NCBI RefSeq assembly: GCF_017114865.1
Contig: NZ_JADEYH010000013.1
Coordinates: 1 to 64,000, forward strand
Length of the DNA stretch: 64,000 nucleotides
Direction of reading: 5' to 3'
Source of the DNA: Streptomyces verrucosisporus
GTDB lineage: Bacteria; Actinomycetota; Actinomycetes; Streptomycetales; Streptomycetaceae
The notes under the pieces were generated by a model. It had not been told where the DNA came from. It ran no database searches and saw nothing but the letters and a program-made list of their open reading frames with translations. Shown in pieces: positions 28,174-36,438 of this stretch (position 1 is its first letter; each line of letters opens with the position of its first letter). The position numbers and the translations under genes were made by a program.

Positions 28174-28209
28174 CCGCTCATGGGTCCGCTCATGGGTCCG
28201 CTCATGGGC
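28174..28209 (+). repeat. Three tandem 12-base units between the PH gene and deoC
   Basis: CCGCTCATGGGT occurs three times in a row (28174-28185, 28186-28197, 28198-28209; the last copy differs at its final base). It is non-coding. Most likely slippage DNA; it sits in the region of the divergent promoters. Confidence 0.7.
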
Positions 28210-28254
28210 CCGCCGTACGCCCGGCCGGGATACGGGGAGGGGGATGACAGTTTG

Positions 28255-28266
28255 CTACGCGCGTAG
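28255..28266. promoter_or_regulatory. Nucleoside-regulon palindrome, deoC copy
   Basis: Exact CTACGCGCGTAG, 13 bases before the GTG start of deoC. It is followed by ATAT, as in the add copy on its plus-strand side, which extends the motif to about CTACGCGCGTAGATAT. Confidence 0.7.
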
Positions 28267-28279
28267 ATATGCTCCTCTG

Positions 28280-29293
28280 GTGACCATGCCTGCCTCGTCT
28301 CCCACCGCACCCGCCGCACCGCCTCCCGCCGCGCCACCCGCACTGGCGGACGCGACCGCCTCCGACGCCGCGCTGCGCCGTTTCCTGCACGGCCTGCCCG
28401 GGGTCGACGCGGTCGGCCTCGAAGCCCGCGCGGCCCAGCTCGGCACCCGCTCGATCAAGACCACGGCGAAGGCGTACGCCATCGACCTCGCCATCTCGAT
28501 GATCGACCTGACCACCCTGGAGGGCTCCGACACCCCGGGCAAGGTCCGGGCGCTGTGCGCCAAGGGCGTCAACCCCGACCCCACCGACCGCACCGTGCCG
28601 AAGGTCGCCGCGATCTGCGTCTACCCGGACATGGTGGCCACCGCCCGGCAGGCCCTGGACGCCTGCGGCGGGCAGGACGTCAAGGTCGCCTCCGTGGCCA
28701 CCGCCTTCCCCTCCGGCCGCGCCGAGCTGGGCGTGAAGCTGGCGGACACCCGTGACGCGGTGGCGGCCGGCGCCGATGAGATCGACATGGTGATCGACCG
28801 GGGCGCCTTCCTCTCCGGCCGCTACATGAAGGTCTTCGAGGAGATCCGGGCCGTGAAGCAGGCCTGCGCCCGCGCCGGCGGCGGGGACGCGCACCTGAAG
28901 GTGATCTTCGAGAACGGCGAGCTGTCCACCTACGACAACATCCGCCGCGCCTCCTGGCTGGCGATGCTCGCCGGGGCCGACGTCATCAAGACCTCCACCG
29001 GCAAGGTCGCGGTCAACGCCACCCCGGCGAACACCCTGCTGATGCTGGAGGCCGTACGCGACTTCCGCGCCGCGACGGGGACGCAGATCGGGGTCAAGCC
29101 CGCGGGCGGCATCCGCACGGCCAAGGACTCGATCAAGTACCTGGTGATGGTGAACGAGGTCCTCGGGGACGACTGGCTGCACCCCGACTGGTTCCGCTTC
29201 GGCGCCTCCAGTCTCCTCAACGACCTGCTGATGCAGCGCCAGAAGCTGACCACCGGGCGCTACTCCGGCCCCGACTACGTGACGGTGGACTGA
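28280..29293 (+). CDS. deoC: Deoxyribose-phosphate aldolase
   Basis: About 337 residues. It cleaves 2-deoxyribose-5-phosphate to glyceraldehyde-3-phosphate and acetaldehyde. The class I aldolase barrel is clear: MIDLTTLEGSDTPGKV, CVYPDMV, VATAFPSGRAEL, DEIDMVIDRGAFLSG, LKVIFENGEL, and the Schiff-base Lys237 in ADVIKTSTGK, then GVKPAGGIRT. It belongs to the longer (about 330 residue) eukaryote-like branch. Start is GTG 28280 or ATG 28286, both just after the operator, so the message is probably leaderless or nearly so. It is the first gene of a tight operon with two aldehyde dehydrogenase-family genes that can dispose of the acetaldehyde. Confidence 0.94.
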   Translation: MTMPASSPTAPAAPPPAAPPALADATASDAALRRFLHGLPGVDAVGLEARAAQLGTRSIKTTAKAYAIDLAISMIDLTTLEGSDTPGKVRALCAKGVNPDPTDRTVPKVAAICVYPDMVATARQALDACGGQDVKVASVATAFPSGRAELGVKLADTRDAVAAGADEIDMVIDRGAFLSGRYMKVFEEIRAVKQACARAGGGDAHLKVIFENGELSTYDNIRRASWLAMLAGADVIKTSTGKVAVNATPANTLLMLEAVRDFRAATGTQIGVKPAGGIRTAKDSIKYLVMVNEVLGDDWLHPDWFRFGASSLLNDLLMQRQKLTTGRYSGPDYVTVD

Positions 29294-29298
29294 TCACG

Positions 29299-30735
29299 AT
29301 GAGCCCCATGTTCGAGTACGCACCCGCGCCCGAGTCCCGCGCCGTGGTGGACATCGCCCCCTCCTACGGGCTGTTCGTCGACGGCGAGTTCCGCGAGGCC
29401 GCGGGCGGCAAGTCCTTCAAGACCGTCTCGCCCTCCACCGAGGAGGTCCTGGCGGAGGTCGCCCACGCCGGCGCCGAGGACGTGGACGCGGCCGTGGCCG
29501 CCGCCCGCCGCGCCTTCGCCTCCTGGTCGGCGCTGCCCGGCGCCGAGCGCGCCAAGTACCTGTTCCGCATCGCCCGGATCATCCAGGAGCGCTCGCGAGA
29601 GCTGGCCGTCCTGGAGACCCTGGACAACGGCAAGCCGATCCGCGAGACCCGCGACGCCGACCTGCCGCTGGTCGCCGCGCACTTCTTCTACCACGCGGGC
29701 TGGGCCGACAAGCTGGCCCACGCCGGCTACGGGCCGGACCCGAGGCCACTGGGCGTGGCCGCCCAGGTCATCCCGTGGAACTTCCCGCTGATGATGCTGG
29801 CGTGGAAGGTCGCCCCGGCGCTGGCCTGCGGCAACACCGTGGTCCTCAAGCCCGCCGAGACCACCCCGCTGTCCGCGCTGTTCTTCGCGGACGTCTGCCG
29901 CCAGGCCGGGCTGCCGAAGGGGGTCGTCAACATCCTCACCGGCGACGGCTCCACGGGAGCGGCGCTGGTGGCGCACGAGGGCGTCGACAAGGTCGCCTTC
30001 ACCGGCTCCACGGCCGTGGGCAAGCAGATCGCGCGCACGGTCGCCGGAAGCGCCAAGAAGCTCACCCTGGAGCTGGGCGGCAAGGGCGCCAACATCGTCT
30101 TCGACGACGCGCCGGTCGACCAGGCCGTCGAGGGCATCGTGAACGGCATCTACTTCAACCAGGGCCAGGTGTGCTGCGCGGGCTCGCGCCTGCTGGTCCA
30201 GGAGTCGGTGCAGGACGAGCTGCTGGAGGCGCTGCGGCGCAGGCTGTCCACCCTGCGGGTGGGCGACCCGCTGGACAAGAACACCGACGTCGGCGCGATC
30301 AACTCCGCCGAGCAGCTCGCCCGCATCACCGAACTCGCCGACAGCGGCGAGGCCGAGGGCGCCGAGCGCTGGTCCCCGGCGTGCGAACTGCCCGAGCGGG
30401 GCTTCTGGTTCGCGCCGACGGTCTTCACGAACGTCACCCAGGCCCACCGCATCGCCCGCGAGGAGATCTTCGGCCCCGTGCTGTCGGTGCTGAGCTTCCG
30501 CACTCCCGACGAGGCGGTGGCCAAGGCCAACAACTCGCAGTACGGCCTGTCCGCGGGCGTGTGGACGGAGAAGGGCTCGCGCATCCTGGCGATGGCGGGC
30601 AGGCTCCGGGCCGGCGTGGTGTGGGCCAACACGTTCAACAAGTTCGACCCGACCTCGCCGTTCGGCGGCTACAGGGAGTCGGGCTTCGGCCGCGAGGGCG
30701 GCCGTCACGGTCTGGAGGCGTACCTCGATGTCTGA
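29299..30735 (+). CDS. Aldehyde dehydrogenase family protein (full length)
   Basis: A 478-residue NAD(P)-dependent aldehyde dehydrogenase. NAD segment IPWNFPL, KPAETTPLSA, FTGSTAVGK, the catalytic Glu in LTLELGGKGA, and the catalytic Cys292 in GQVCCAGSRL are all present, with C-terminal EEIFGPVLSV and PFGGYRESGFGREGG. Only five bases separate it from deoC, so acetaldehyde from the aldolase is the most likely substrate, giving acetate. The next gene, a half-length family member, overlaps its end by eight bases; the pair may form a mixed complex. Confidence 0.92.
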   Translation: MSPMFEYAPAPESRAVVDIAPSYGLFVDGEFREAAGGKSFKTVSPSTEEVLAEVAHAGAEDVDAAVAAARRAFASWSALPGAERAKYLFRIARIIQERSRELAVLETLDNGKPIRETRDADLPLVAAHFFYHAGWADKLAHAGYGPDPRPLGVAAQVIPWNFPLMMLAWKVAPALACGNTVVLKPAETTPLSALFFADVCRQAGLPKGVVNILTGDGSTGAALVAHEGVDKVAFTGSTAVGKQIARTVAGSAKKLTLELGGKGANIVFDDAPVDQAVEGIVNGIYFNQGQVCCAGSRLLVQESVQDELLEALRRRLSTLRVGDPLDKNTDVGAINSAEQLARITELADSGEAEGAERWSPACELPERGFWFAPTVFTNVTQAHRIAREEIFGPVLSVLSFRTPDEAVAKANNSQYGLSAGVWTEKGSRILAMAGRLRAGVVWANTFNKFDPTSPFGGYRESGFGREGGRHGLEAYLDV

Positions 30736-31627
30736 GCAGTCCGGCAACCCCGGCGGCGCCGCGCGCACGCGGCTGGGCGTGGCGAAGACCTACAAGCTGT
30801 TCGTCGGGGGCAAGTTCCCCCGGTCCGAGAGCGGACGGGTGTACGAGGTGACCGACACACGCGGCAACTGGCTGGCCAACGCACCTCTCGGCTCCCGCAA
30901 GGACGCCCGCGACGCGGTGGTCGCCGCCCGCAAGGCGTTCGGCCCCTGGTCGGGGGCGACCGCCTACAACCGCGGCCAGATCCTGTACCGGATCGCCGAG
31001 ATGCTGGAGGGCCGCCGCGAGCAGTTCACCGCGGAGGTGGCCGCCGCCGAGGGCCTGTCGAAGGCGAAGGCCGCGGCCCGGGTGGACGCCGCGATCGACC
31101 GCTGGGTGTGGTACGCGGGCTGGTCCGACAAGATCACCCAGGTCGCGGGCGGGGCGAACCCCGTCGCGGGCCCGTACTTCAACCTCTCCACGCCGGAGCC
31201 GACCGGTGTGGTCGCCGTGCTCGCCCCGCAGGAGTCCTCGCTCCTGGGCCTGGTCTCGGTGCTCGCCCCGGTGATCGTCGGCGGCAACACGGCCGTCGTC
31301 GTGGCGAGCGAGCGCGCGCCGCTGCCGGCCCTGTCGCTGGCCGAGGTGCTGGCCACCTCCGACCTGCCCGGCGGGGTGGTCAACGTGCTGTCCGGGCGGA
31401 CGGCCGAGATCGCCGCGCCGCTCGCCGCCCACAGCGACGTCAACGCGATCGATCTGGCGGGCGCGGACGCGGATCTGGCCAAGGAGCTGGAGACGGCCGC
31501 CGCGGACAACCTCAAGCGGGTGCTGCGCCCGGCCGACGCGACCTCCGACTGGTCCGCCGACCCGGGTGTGAAGCGGATGCTGGCCTTCACCGAGACCAAG
31601 ACCGTCTGGCACCCCGTCGGCGTCTGA
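30728..31627 (+). CDS. Half-length aldehyde dehydrogenase-like protein without catalytic cysteine
   Basis: A 299-residue protein matching the N-terminal NAD-binding part of the aldehyde dehydrogenase family (KTYKLFVGGKFPRSESGR, VVAARKAFGPWSG, YNRGQILYRIAEML, EPTGVVAVLAPQESSLLGLVSVL). It stops before the catalytic domain: no GQxC motif and no EELGGK segment, and the IPWNFPL motif is degenerate (APQESSLL). The frame is intact, codon use is normal and the start overlaps the full-length gene, so it looks like a maintained paralogue rather than a decayed gene. I infer a structural or regulatory partner, comparable to the inactive half of ALDH16-type enzymes. A terminator follows. Confidence 0.82.
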   Translation: MSEQSGNPGGAARTRLGVAKTYKLFVGGKFPRSESGRVYEVTDTRGNWLANAPLGSRKDARDAVVAARKAFGPWSGATAYNRGQILYRIAEMLEGRREQFTAEVAAAEGLSKAKAAARVDAAIDRWVWYAGWSDKITQVAGGANPVAGPYFNLSTPEPTGVVAVLAPQESSLLGLVSVLAPVIVGGNTAVVVASERAPLPALSLAEVLATSDLPGGVVNVLSGRTAEIAAPLAAHSDVNAIDLAGADADLAKELETAAADNLKRVLRPADATSDWSADPGVKRMLAFTETKTVWHPVGV

Positions 31628-31635
31628 CGGGCCGT

Positions 31636-31682
31636 CCGTCCGGGGCCGCGCCTCCCTCTGAGGGGGCGGCGGCCCCGGACGG
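31636..31682 (+). terminator. Terminator of the deoC operon
   Basis: Arms 31636-31649 and 31669-31682 are 14-base perfect complements enclosing 19 bases that can pair further. It begins nine bases after the stop of the half-length aldehyde dehydrogenase gene. Confidence 0.78.
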
Positions 31683-31722
31683 GCGCCTTCCCGGACGGGC
31701 GTCTGTCGGGCCGGGCGTCCGC

Positions 31723-32190
31723 TCAGCCGGGCAGCAGCCCCGCCACCGGACCCGTCACCGGCAGGGTGCGGACCGTGCCCCCTTCACTGACCGGTCCCGT
31801 GACGGCCCCGGTGCTCACCGGTCGGAAGTCGGCGATCTGGGTGCCGACCGTGTTGTCCAGCGGGTCGACGCCCGTGCCCGCCAGCGGATCGATCCGCGCG
31901 TCCTTGACCGGGCGCACCGCGCCGGCCGCCGCGTGCTCGGTGGCTCCCACACCCTCGGCCAGGCCCCGCGCGCTCGACCCGAGCGAGTCCGGCGAGAGCG
32001 CAGACGCCAGGCCCGAGAGCTGCACGGGCGCACCGGCGCCCTGCCCCGGCGCCGCGGCCGCCGCCCCCGCGCCCGATGCCACCGCGGCCCCGACCGCGGA
32101 GACGGTCAACCCGGCGCGCAGCAGGGCTCGCTGGACGCCGCTGCTCCCCGCTTGCCTCTCCCGTGCGTGACGGCGGCGCTGAGCGGTCAT
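31723..32190 (-). CDS. Secreted Ala/Gly-rich protein of unknown function
   Basis: A 155-residue protein with a clear signal peptide (basic RRRHARERQ, hydrophobic RAGLTVSAVGAAVASGAGAAAAA). The mature part is low in aromatic residues and rich in Gly, Val, Pro and Thr, with loosely repeated segments (TGAVTGPVSEGG and LPVTGPVAGLL near the end). It resembles the small secreted proteins of unclear function common in Streptomyces; a second protein of this kind is encoded at 38171-38539. ATG start. It is divergent from the uridine-kinase-like gene. Confidence 0.68.
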   Translation of the reverse strand: MTAQRRRHARERQAGSSGVQRALLRAGLTVSAVGAAVASGAGAAAAAPGQGAGAPVQLSGLASALSPDSLGSSARGLAEGVGATEHAAAGAVRPVKDARIDPLAGTGVDPLDNTVGTQIADFRPVSTGAVTGPVSEGGTVRTLPVTGPVAGLLPG

Positions 32191-32311
32191 CGGTACACCT
32201 ACCCCAAGAGAACTCGAATACTGTGACTGTCCGGTGACGCAGCGTATACGAGCCGGGCGTCACACGCACACACGTACCGGCGCCCCTGTGAATGGCCGAC
32301 AATGGTCTTCC

Positions 32312-32959
32312 GTGAGCTCCCACGACACCGCCCGCGTGATCCTGCTGACCGGCCCCTCGGGCTCCGGAAAGTCCTCGCTCGCCGCCCGCACCGGGCTGCC
32401 CGTACTACGCCTGGACGACTTCTACAAGGAGGCCGGCGATCCGTCCCTGCCCCGGCTCTCCGGCGGCGACCGGGTGGACTGGGACCACCCCGGCTCCTGG
32501 GACGCCGACGCGGCGGTGGCCGCGATCACGGCTCTGTGCGGGGGCGGCCGGGCCGCCGTGCCGGTGTACGACATCTCCACGAGCTCCCGGACCGGCGAGG
32601 ACGCACTCGACCTGCGCGGCGCGGGCCTGTTCGTCGCCGAGGGGATATTCGCCGCCGAGATCGCCGCACGCTGTCTCGAACTCGGCCTGCTGGCCGACGC
32701 GTTGTGCCTGCGCGGCCGTCCCTCCACCACCTTCCGGCGACGGCTGGTGCGTGATGTGCGCGAGGGCCGCAAGTCGCTGCCCGTCCTGGTGCGCCGCGGC
32801 TGGGCCCTGATGCGCGCCGAGGGCGGGATCGTCGCGCGCCATGTCGCCCTGGGCGCCCACGCCTGCGGCCGGGACGAGGCACTGGCGCGGATCGAGGCGC
32901 TCGGCGCGCGTCAGAGGCGTACGCGAGGGAGCGAGCGCCCGGGGGCCGTGCACGCATGA
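32312..32959 (+). CDS. Uridine kinase-like P-loop protein
   Basis: A 215-residue P-loop NTPase: Walker A in LLTGPSGSGKSSL, then PVLRLDDFYKEAGDP and WDHPGSWDAD, which match the uridine/cytidine kinase substrate region, YDISTSSRTG, a Walker-B-like FVAEGIFAAEI, and the LID RGRPSTTFRRRLVRD. It would phosphorylate uridine or cytidine with ATP, although substrate is by family only. GTG at 32312 is chosen because the kinase fold begins there; a GTG 24 bases upstream is possible. No palindrome of the nucleoside regulon lies upstream, so it is probably regulated apart from the catabolic genes. A terminator follows immediately. Confidence 0.85.
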   Translation: MSSHDTARVILLTGPSGSGKSSLAARTGLPVLRLDDFYKEAGDPSLPRLSGGDRVDWDHPGSWDADAAVAAITALCGGGRAAVPVYDISTSSRTGEDALDLRGAGLFVAEGIFAAEIAARCLELGLLADALCLRGRPSTTFRRRLVRDVREGRKSLPVLVRRGWALMRAEGGIVARHVALGAHACGRDEALARIEALGARQRRTRGSERPGAVHA

Positions 32960-32999
32960 GAGCGGGCCCGGCCGGACCCCCGGCCGACCCGGCCCGCTC
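32960..32999. terminator. Terminator between the kinase gene and sigQ
   Basis: Outer arms 32960-32968 and 32991-32999 (GAGCGGGCC / GGCCCGCTC) enclose a second stem (CGGCCGG / CCGGCCG) with loop ACCC. It starts one base after the kinase stop and lies 74 bases before the sigQ stop, so it may serve both. Confidence 0.72.
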
Positions 33000-33072
33000 C
33001 CGGAGCACCCCCGTGCTCTCCCCCGTGTCCCCCCGCTTCTCCCCCCGTTCCCCGTCCCCCGGTCCTTGTGTG

Positions 33073-33843
33073 TCAGGCGACCAGCTCGCCGAAGCTCTCC
33101 TCCAGGTCGCGCCCGAAGCTCAGCGTCTCGTCGCCGCGCAGCCGGCGCAGGGAGCGCCAGATGCTGCTCTTGACCGTGCCGACGCTGATGTTCAGGATGT
33201 CCGCGATCTCCGGGTCGGTGCGGCCCTCGTAGTAGCGCAGGACCAGCATCGTGCGCTGGAGTTCGGGCAGCCGCGCCAGCGCCTGCCACAGCACCGCGCG
33301 CAGTTCGGTGCCTCGCATCGCGTCGCTCTCGCCGGCCGACTCGGGCAGCTCCTCGGTCGGGTACTCGTTGAGCTTGCGGCGGCGCCAGGCGCTGATGTGC
33401 AGGTTCGTCATGGTGCGGCGCAGGTATCCGCCGACCGCGGCCTTGTCGGTGATCCGGTCCCAGGCACGGTAGGTGGAGAACAGCGCGCTCTGCAGCAGGT
33501 CCTCGGCCTCGTGGCGGTCTCCCGTGAGGTGGTACGCGGTGGCGTACAGGGAGGCGCGGCGCTCGCGGACGTAGGCGGTGAACTCCGCCTCCGTCACACC
33601 CCCCCGGCGCCGCTCCCCCGAAGCCTCCCCGCGCGCTTCCTCCCCCCGGTCCGCCCCGGCCGGCTCCCCCCCGGCCGGCTCGGGTGCGGGGGCGATGTGC
33701 GCGGGCCGTCGGCGGACCGCGCCCCGGTCGCACCCCGAAGCGCCCGCGGCGCCGGACTTCCCCCCGGTCTGCGCCGGAACCACGGGAGTGTGCAGACGCG
33801 TGTGGATAACCGCGCTGGTGATGTTGCGGTGCGGTGTGTTCAT
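33073..33843 (-). CDS. sigQ: ECF RNA polymerase sigma factor SigQ
   Basis: A 256-residue sigma-70 family member. About 80 disordered residues precede region 2 (FTAYVRERRASLYATAYHLTGDRHEAEDLLQSALFSTYRAW, with -10-recognising YLRRTMTNLHISAWRRR) and region 4 (LPELQRTMLVLRYYEGRTDPEIADILNISVGTVKSSIWRSLRRLR). It is of the SigE/SigQ actinobacterial ECF type. It lies divergent from afsQ1-afsQ2, the arrangement known in S. coelicolor, where AfsQ1 activates sigQ. ATG at 33843 with a G-rich ribosome binding site; a longer frame upstream covers the promoter and is not used. No anti-sigma factor is adjacent. Confidence 0.93.
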   Translation of the reverse strand: MNTPHRNITSAVIHTRLHTPVVPAQTGGKSGAAGASGCDRGAVRRRPAHIAPAPEPAGGEPAGADRGEEARGEASGERRRGGVTEAEFTAYVRERRASLYATAYHLTGDRHEAEDLLQSALFSTYRAWDRITDKAAVGGYLRRTMTNLHISAWRRRKLNEYPTEELPESAGESDAMRGTELRAVLWQALARLPELQRTMLVLRYYEGRTDPEIADILNISVGTVKSSIWRSLRRLRGDETLSFGRDLEESFGELVA

Positions 33844-33949
33844 CTCGCGCCCCCCTTTGTGGAACCGGCCCATGTCCTCGGTCCGTGCCGTGTACGCCGA
33901 GTACGCCCAATACACTGCCGGGGCAGTTTCATCGCCGGGTCCGCCGTCT

Positions 33950-33965
33950 GTCACAGGGGTGTCAC
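33950..33965. promoter_or_regulatory. AfsQ1-type binding site, sigQ/afsQ1 intergenic
   Basis: GTCAC-AGGGGT-GTCAC matches exactly the known AfsQ1 recognition pattern of two GTnAC units separated by six bases. It lies 107 bases upstream of the sigQ start and 91 bases upstream of afsQ1, and is read the same way on either strand (GTGAC-n6-GTGAC). Confidence 0.82.
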
Positions 33966-34055
33966 AGAGGCCGGGCGGGCCGTGACCCGCCCGCGTTCGC
34001 GCTCCGTTCACCGGCCGGTCGAAGTACGGGCACCGGATGGGCCAGAATGGCGCGC

Positions 34056-34733
34056 GTGCCTTTCCTGTTGCTGATCGAGGACGACGAGGCCGTCCGCACC
34101 GCCCTGGAGATGGGGCTGACCCGGCAGGGCCACCGCGTGGTGACCGCTGCCTCGGGCGAGGACGGCCTCAAGCTGCTGCGCGAACAGAGGCCCGATCTGA
34201 TCGTGCTGGACGTCATGCTGCCCGGCATCGACGGTTTCGAGGTGTGCCGCCGCATCCGGCGCACCGACCAGTTGCCGATCATCCTGCTGACCGCGCGCAG
34301 CGACGACATCGACGTCGTGGTCGGTCTGGAGTCGGGCGCGGACGACTACGTGGTCAAGCCTGTGCAGGGGCGGGTGCTGGACGCCCGCATCCGCGCGGTG
34401 ATGCGGCGCGGCGAGCGGGAGGCGAACGACTCGGCGGTCTTCGGCGCGCTGGTCATCGACCGCTCGGCGATGACGGTGACCAAGAACGGCAGGGACCTCC
34501 AGCTCACCCCGACCGAGCTGCGGCTGCTGCTGGAGCTCAGCCGCCGCCCGGGGCAGGCGCTGTCGCGGCAGCAACTGCTGCGGCTGGTGTGGGAGCACGA
34601 CTACCTCGGCGACTCCCGGCTGGTGGACGCGTGCGTCCAGCGGCTGCGCGCCAAGGTCGAGGACGTCCCCTCCTCGCCGACGCTGATCCGCACGGTGCGC
34701 GGCGTCGGTTACCGGCTGGACCCCCCGGCGTGA
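34056..34733 (+). CDS. afsQ1: Response regulator AfsQ1 (OmpR/PhoB family)
   Basis: A 225-residue regulator: receiver domain (1-115) with acidic pair EDD, phospho-acceptor Asp52 in VLDVMLPG, and Lys in the VVKP loop; winged-helix DNA-binding domain (about 130-225) with LTPTELRLLLELSRRPGQALSRQQLLRLVW and the C-terminal RTVRGVGYRLD hairpin. In S. coelicolor AfsQ1 activates antibiotic clusters and sigQ and responds to nitrogen/glutamate conditions. The GTG at 34056 gives exactly 225 residues and places the acceptor at Asp52, matching my memory of S. coelicolor AfsQ1; an in-frame ATG at 34047 is the alternative. The cognate kinase gene follows after 94 bases. Confidence 0.95.
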   Translation: MPFLLLIEDDEAVRTALEMGLTRQGHRVVTAASGEDGLKLLREQRPDLIVLDVMLPGIDGFEVCRRIRRTDQLPIILLTARSDDIDVVVGLESGADDYVVKPVQGRVLDARIRAVMRRGEREANDSAVFGALVIDRSAMTVTKNGRDLQLTPTELRLLLELSRRPGQALSRQQLLRLVWEHDYLGDSRLVDACVQRLRAKVEDVPSSPTLIRTVRGVGYRLDPPA

Positions 34734-34827
34734 CAGGCGTCCGCGAGGCCGGCGGGGGCCCGGCGCCGATACCCGCACCCACCCCTGCGCCCGCGCCCCG
34801 GCGCGGCCGGACCCGCCGGGAGGCGCC

Positions 34828-36438
34828 GTGAGCGGCTCCCTGGGCGGGATCACCGGGTCGCTGCGGCTGACGAGTCTGCGGCTGCGGCTGGTGGTGGTCT
34901 TCGCGCTGGTCGCGCTGACCGCCGCGGTGGCCGTCTCCGGCATCGCGTACTGGATCAACCGCGACGCCGTCCTGACCCGGGCGCAGAACGCCGCGCTCAA
35001 CGACTTCCGCGAGTCGCTGGGCGACAGCGCCGGCTCCCTCCCCCGCCGGCCGGCCTGCGACGCGCTGCGGGAAACGGCCGGCACCATGGCCAACAGCACC
35101 CAGCGGTACGAGGTGGTGCTGATCGGGGAGCAGGCCGACGGCTCGCGCTGCGAGGCCGTGTCCGATCCCGGGTTCTCCCTGGAGGACGTGCCCGGGACGC
35201 TGCGCTCGGCCGTCGCCGAGAAGCGTCCGCTCGACGCCGTCAACAAGGCCCCCTACCACCTGTACTGGCAGCGGATCACGGTGGGCGGCGAACCGTATCT
35301 GGTGGGCGGTGCGACCGTGATCGGCGGCGGGCCGACGGGCTACATGTTCAAGTCGCTCGCCCCCGAGCGGGACGACCTCAGCTCCCTGGCCTGGTCGCTG
35401 GGGATCGCCACCGCGCTGGCCCTGGTCGGCTCCGCCCTGCTGGCGCAGGCCGCGGCCACCACCGTGCTGCGGCCCGTTCAGCGGCTGGGCGAGGCGGCAC
35501 GGAGACTGGGCGAGGGGCGGCTGGACACCCGGCTGAGGGTGTCGGGGAAGGACGAACTGGCCGAGTTGTCCAGGACGTTCAACCGCACCGCCGAGGCTCT
35601 GGAACACCGGGTGGCCGAACTGAGCGCCCGCGAGGAGTCCAGCCGCCGCTTCGTGGCGGACATGTCGCACGAGCTGCGCACGCCGCTGACCGCGATCACC
35701 GCCGTCACCGAGGTCCTGGAGGACGAGATCGACTCGCTCGACCCGATGATCGCGCCCGCGGTCACCCTGGTGGTCAGCGAAACCCGGCGGCTGAACGACC
35801 TGGTGGAGAACCTGATGGAGGTCACCCGCTTCGACGCGGGGACGGCCCGCCTGGTGCTCGACGACGTCGACGTCGCGGACCAGGTGACCGCCTGCATCGA
35901 CGCCCGGGCCTGGCTGGACGCGGTCGAGCTGGACGCCGACCGCGGCATCGCCGCGCGTCTCGACCCGCGCCGCCTGGACGTGATCCTGGCCAACCTGATC
36001 GGCAACGCGCTCAAGCACGGCGGCTCCCCGGTGCGGGTGTCGGTGCGCACCCGCGAGGCCGCTACGGAGGGCGAGGGGCCGGTCGACGGGCCGGTCGACG
36101 GGCCGGTCGCGGGTCCGGACGAGGACGCGCTGGTCATCCGGGTCGCCGACCGCGGCCCCGGTATCCCCGAGGAGGTGCTGCCGCACGTCTTCGACCGCTT
36201 CTACAAGGCCAGCGCCTCCCGTCCCCGCTCCGAGGGCAGCGGGCTCGGGCTGTCGATCGCCATGGAGAACGCCCACATCCACGGCGGTTCCATCACCGCC
36301 GAGAACGCGCCCGAGGGAGGCGCGGTCTTCACTCTGCGGCTGCCGCGCGACGCCAGCCGCCTCGCGCCGGAGCAGGACCGGGACACGGACACCGTCCCGG
36401 GCGCGGACGGCGGCGCACACCGGGAGGACGGACCATGA
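34828..36438 (+). CDS. afsQ2: Sensor histidine kinase AfsQ2
   Basis: A 536-residue membrane kinase paired with AfsQ1. Two transmembrane helices (about 21-43 and 187-208) flank a 140-residue extracytoplasmic sensor domain with two cysteines (Cys77, Cys108) that could form a disulfide. HAMP (about 209-262), dimerisation domain with phospho-acceptor His281 in ADMSHELRTPLTA, and HATPase with N box IGNALKHGG, G1 RVADRGPGIPEE and G2 SEGSGLGLSIA. A short internal DNA repeat encodes GPVDGPVDGPVAGP between the N and G1 boxes. GTG start with GGGAGG. The last four bases (ATGA) overlap the next gene. Confidence 0.95.
   Translation: MSGSLGGITGSLRLTSLRLRLVVVFALVALTAAVAVSGIAYWINRDAVLTRAQNAALNDFRESLGDSAGSLPRRPACDALRETAGTMANSTQRYEVVLIGEQADGSRCEAVSDPGFSLEDVPGTLRSAVAEKRPLDAVNKAPYHLYWQRITVGGEPYLVGGATVIGGGPTGYMFKSLAPERDDLSSLAWSLGIATALALVGSALLAQAAATTVLRPVQRLGEAARRLGEGRLDTRLRVSGKDELAELSRTFNRTAEALEHRVAELSAREESSRRFVADMSHELRTPLTAITAVTEVLEDEIDSLDPMIAPAVTLVVSETRRLNDLVENLMEVTRFDAGTARLVLDDVDVADQVTACIDARAWLDAVELDADRGIAARLDPRRLDVILANLIGNALKHGGSPVRVSVRTREAATEGEGPVDGPVDGPVAGPDEDALVIRVADRGPGIPEEVLPHVFDRFYKASASRPRSEGSGLGLSIAMENAHIHGGSITAENAPEGGAVFTLRLPRDASRLAPEQDRDTDTVPGADGGAHREDGP

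Noticed and set aside
28174-28209. CRISPR-like or regulatory array from the CCGCTCATGGGT units
   Set aside because: Units are contiguous with no spacers and only three copies; simple tandem repeat.
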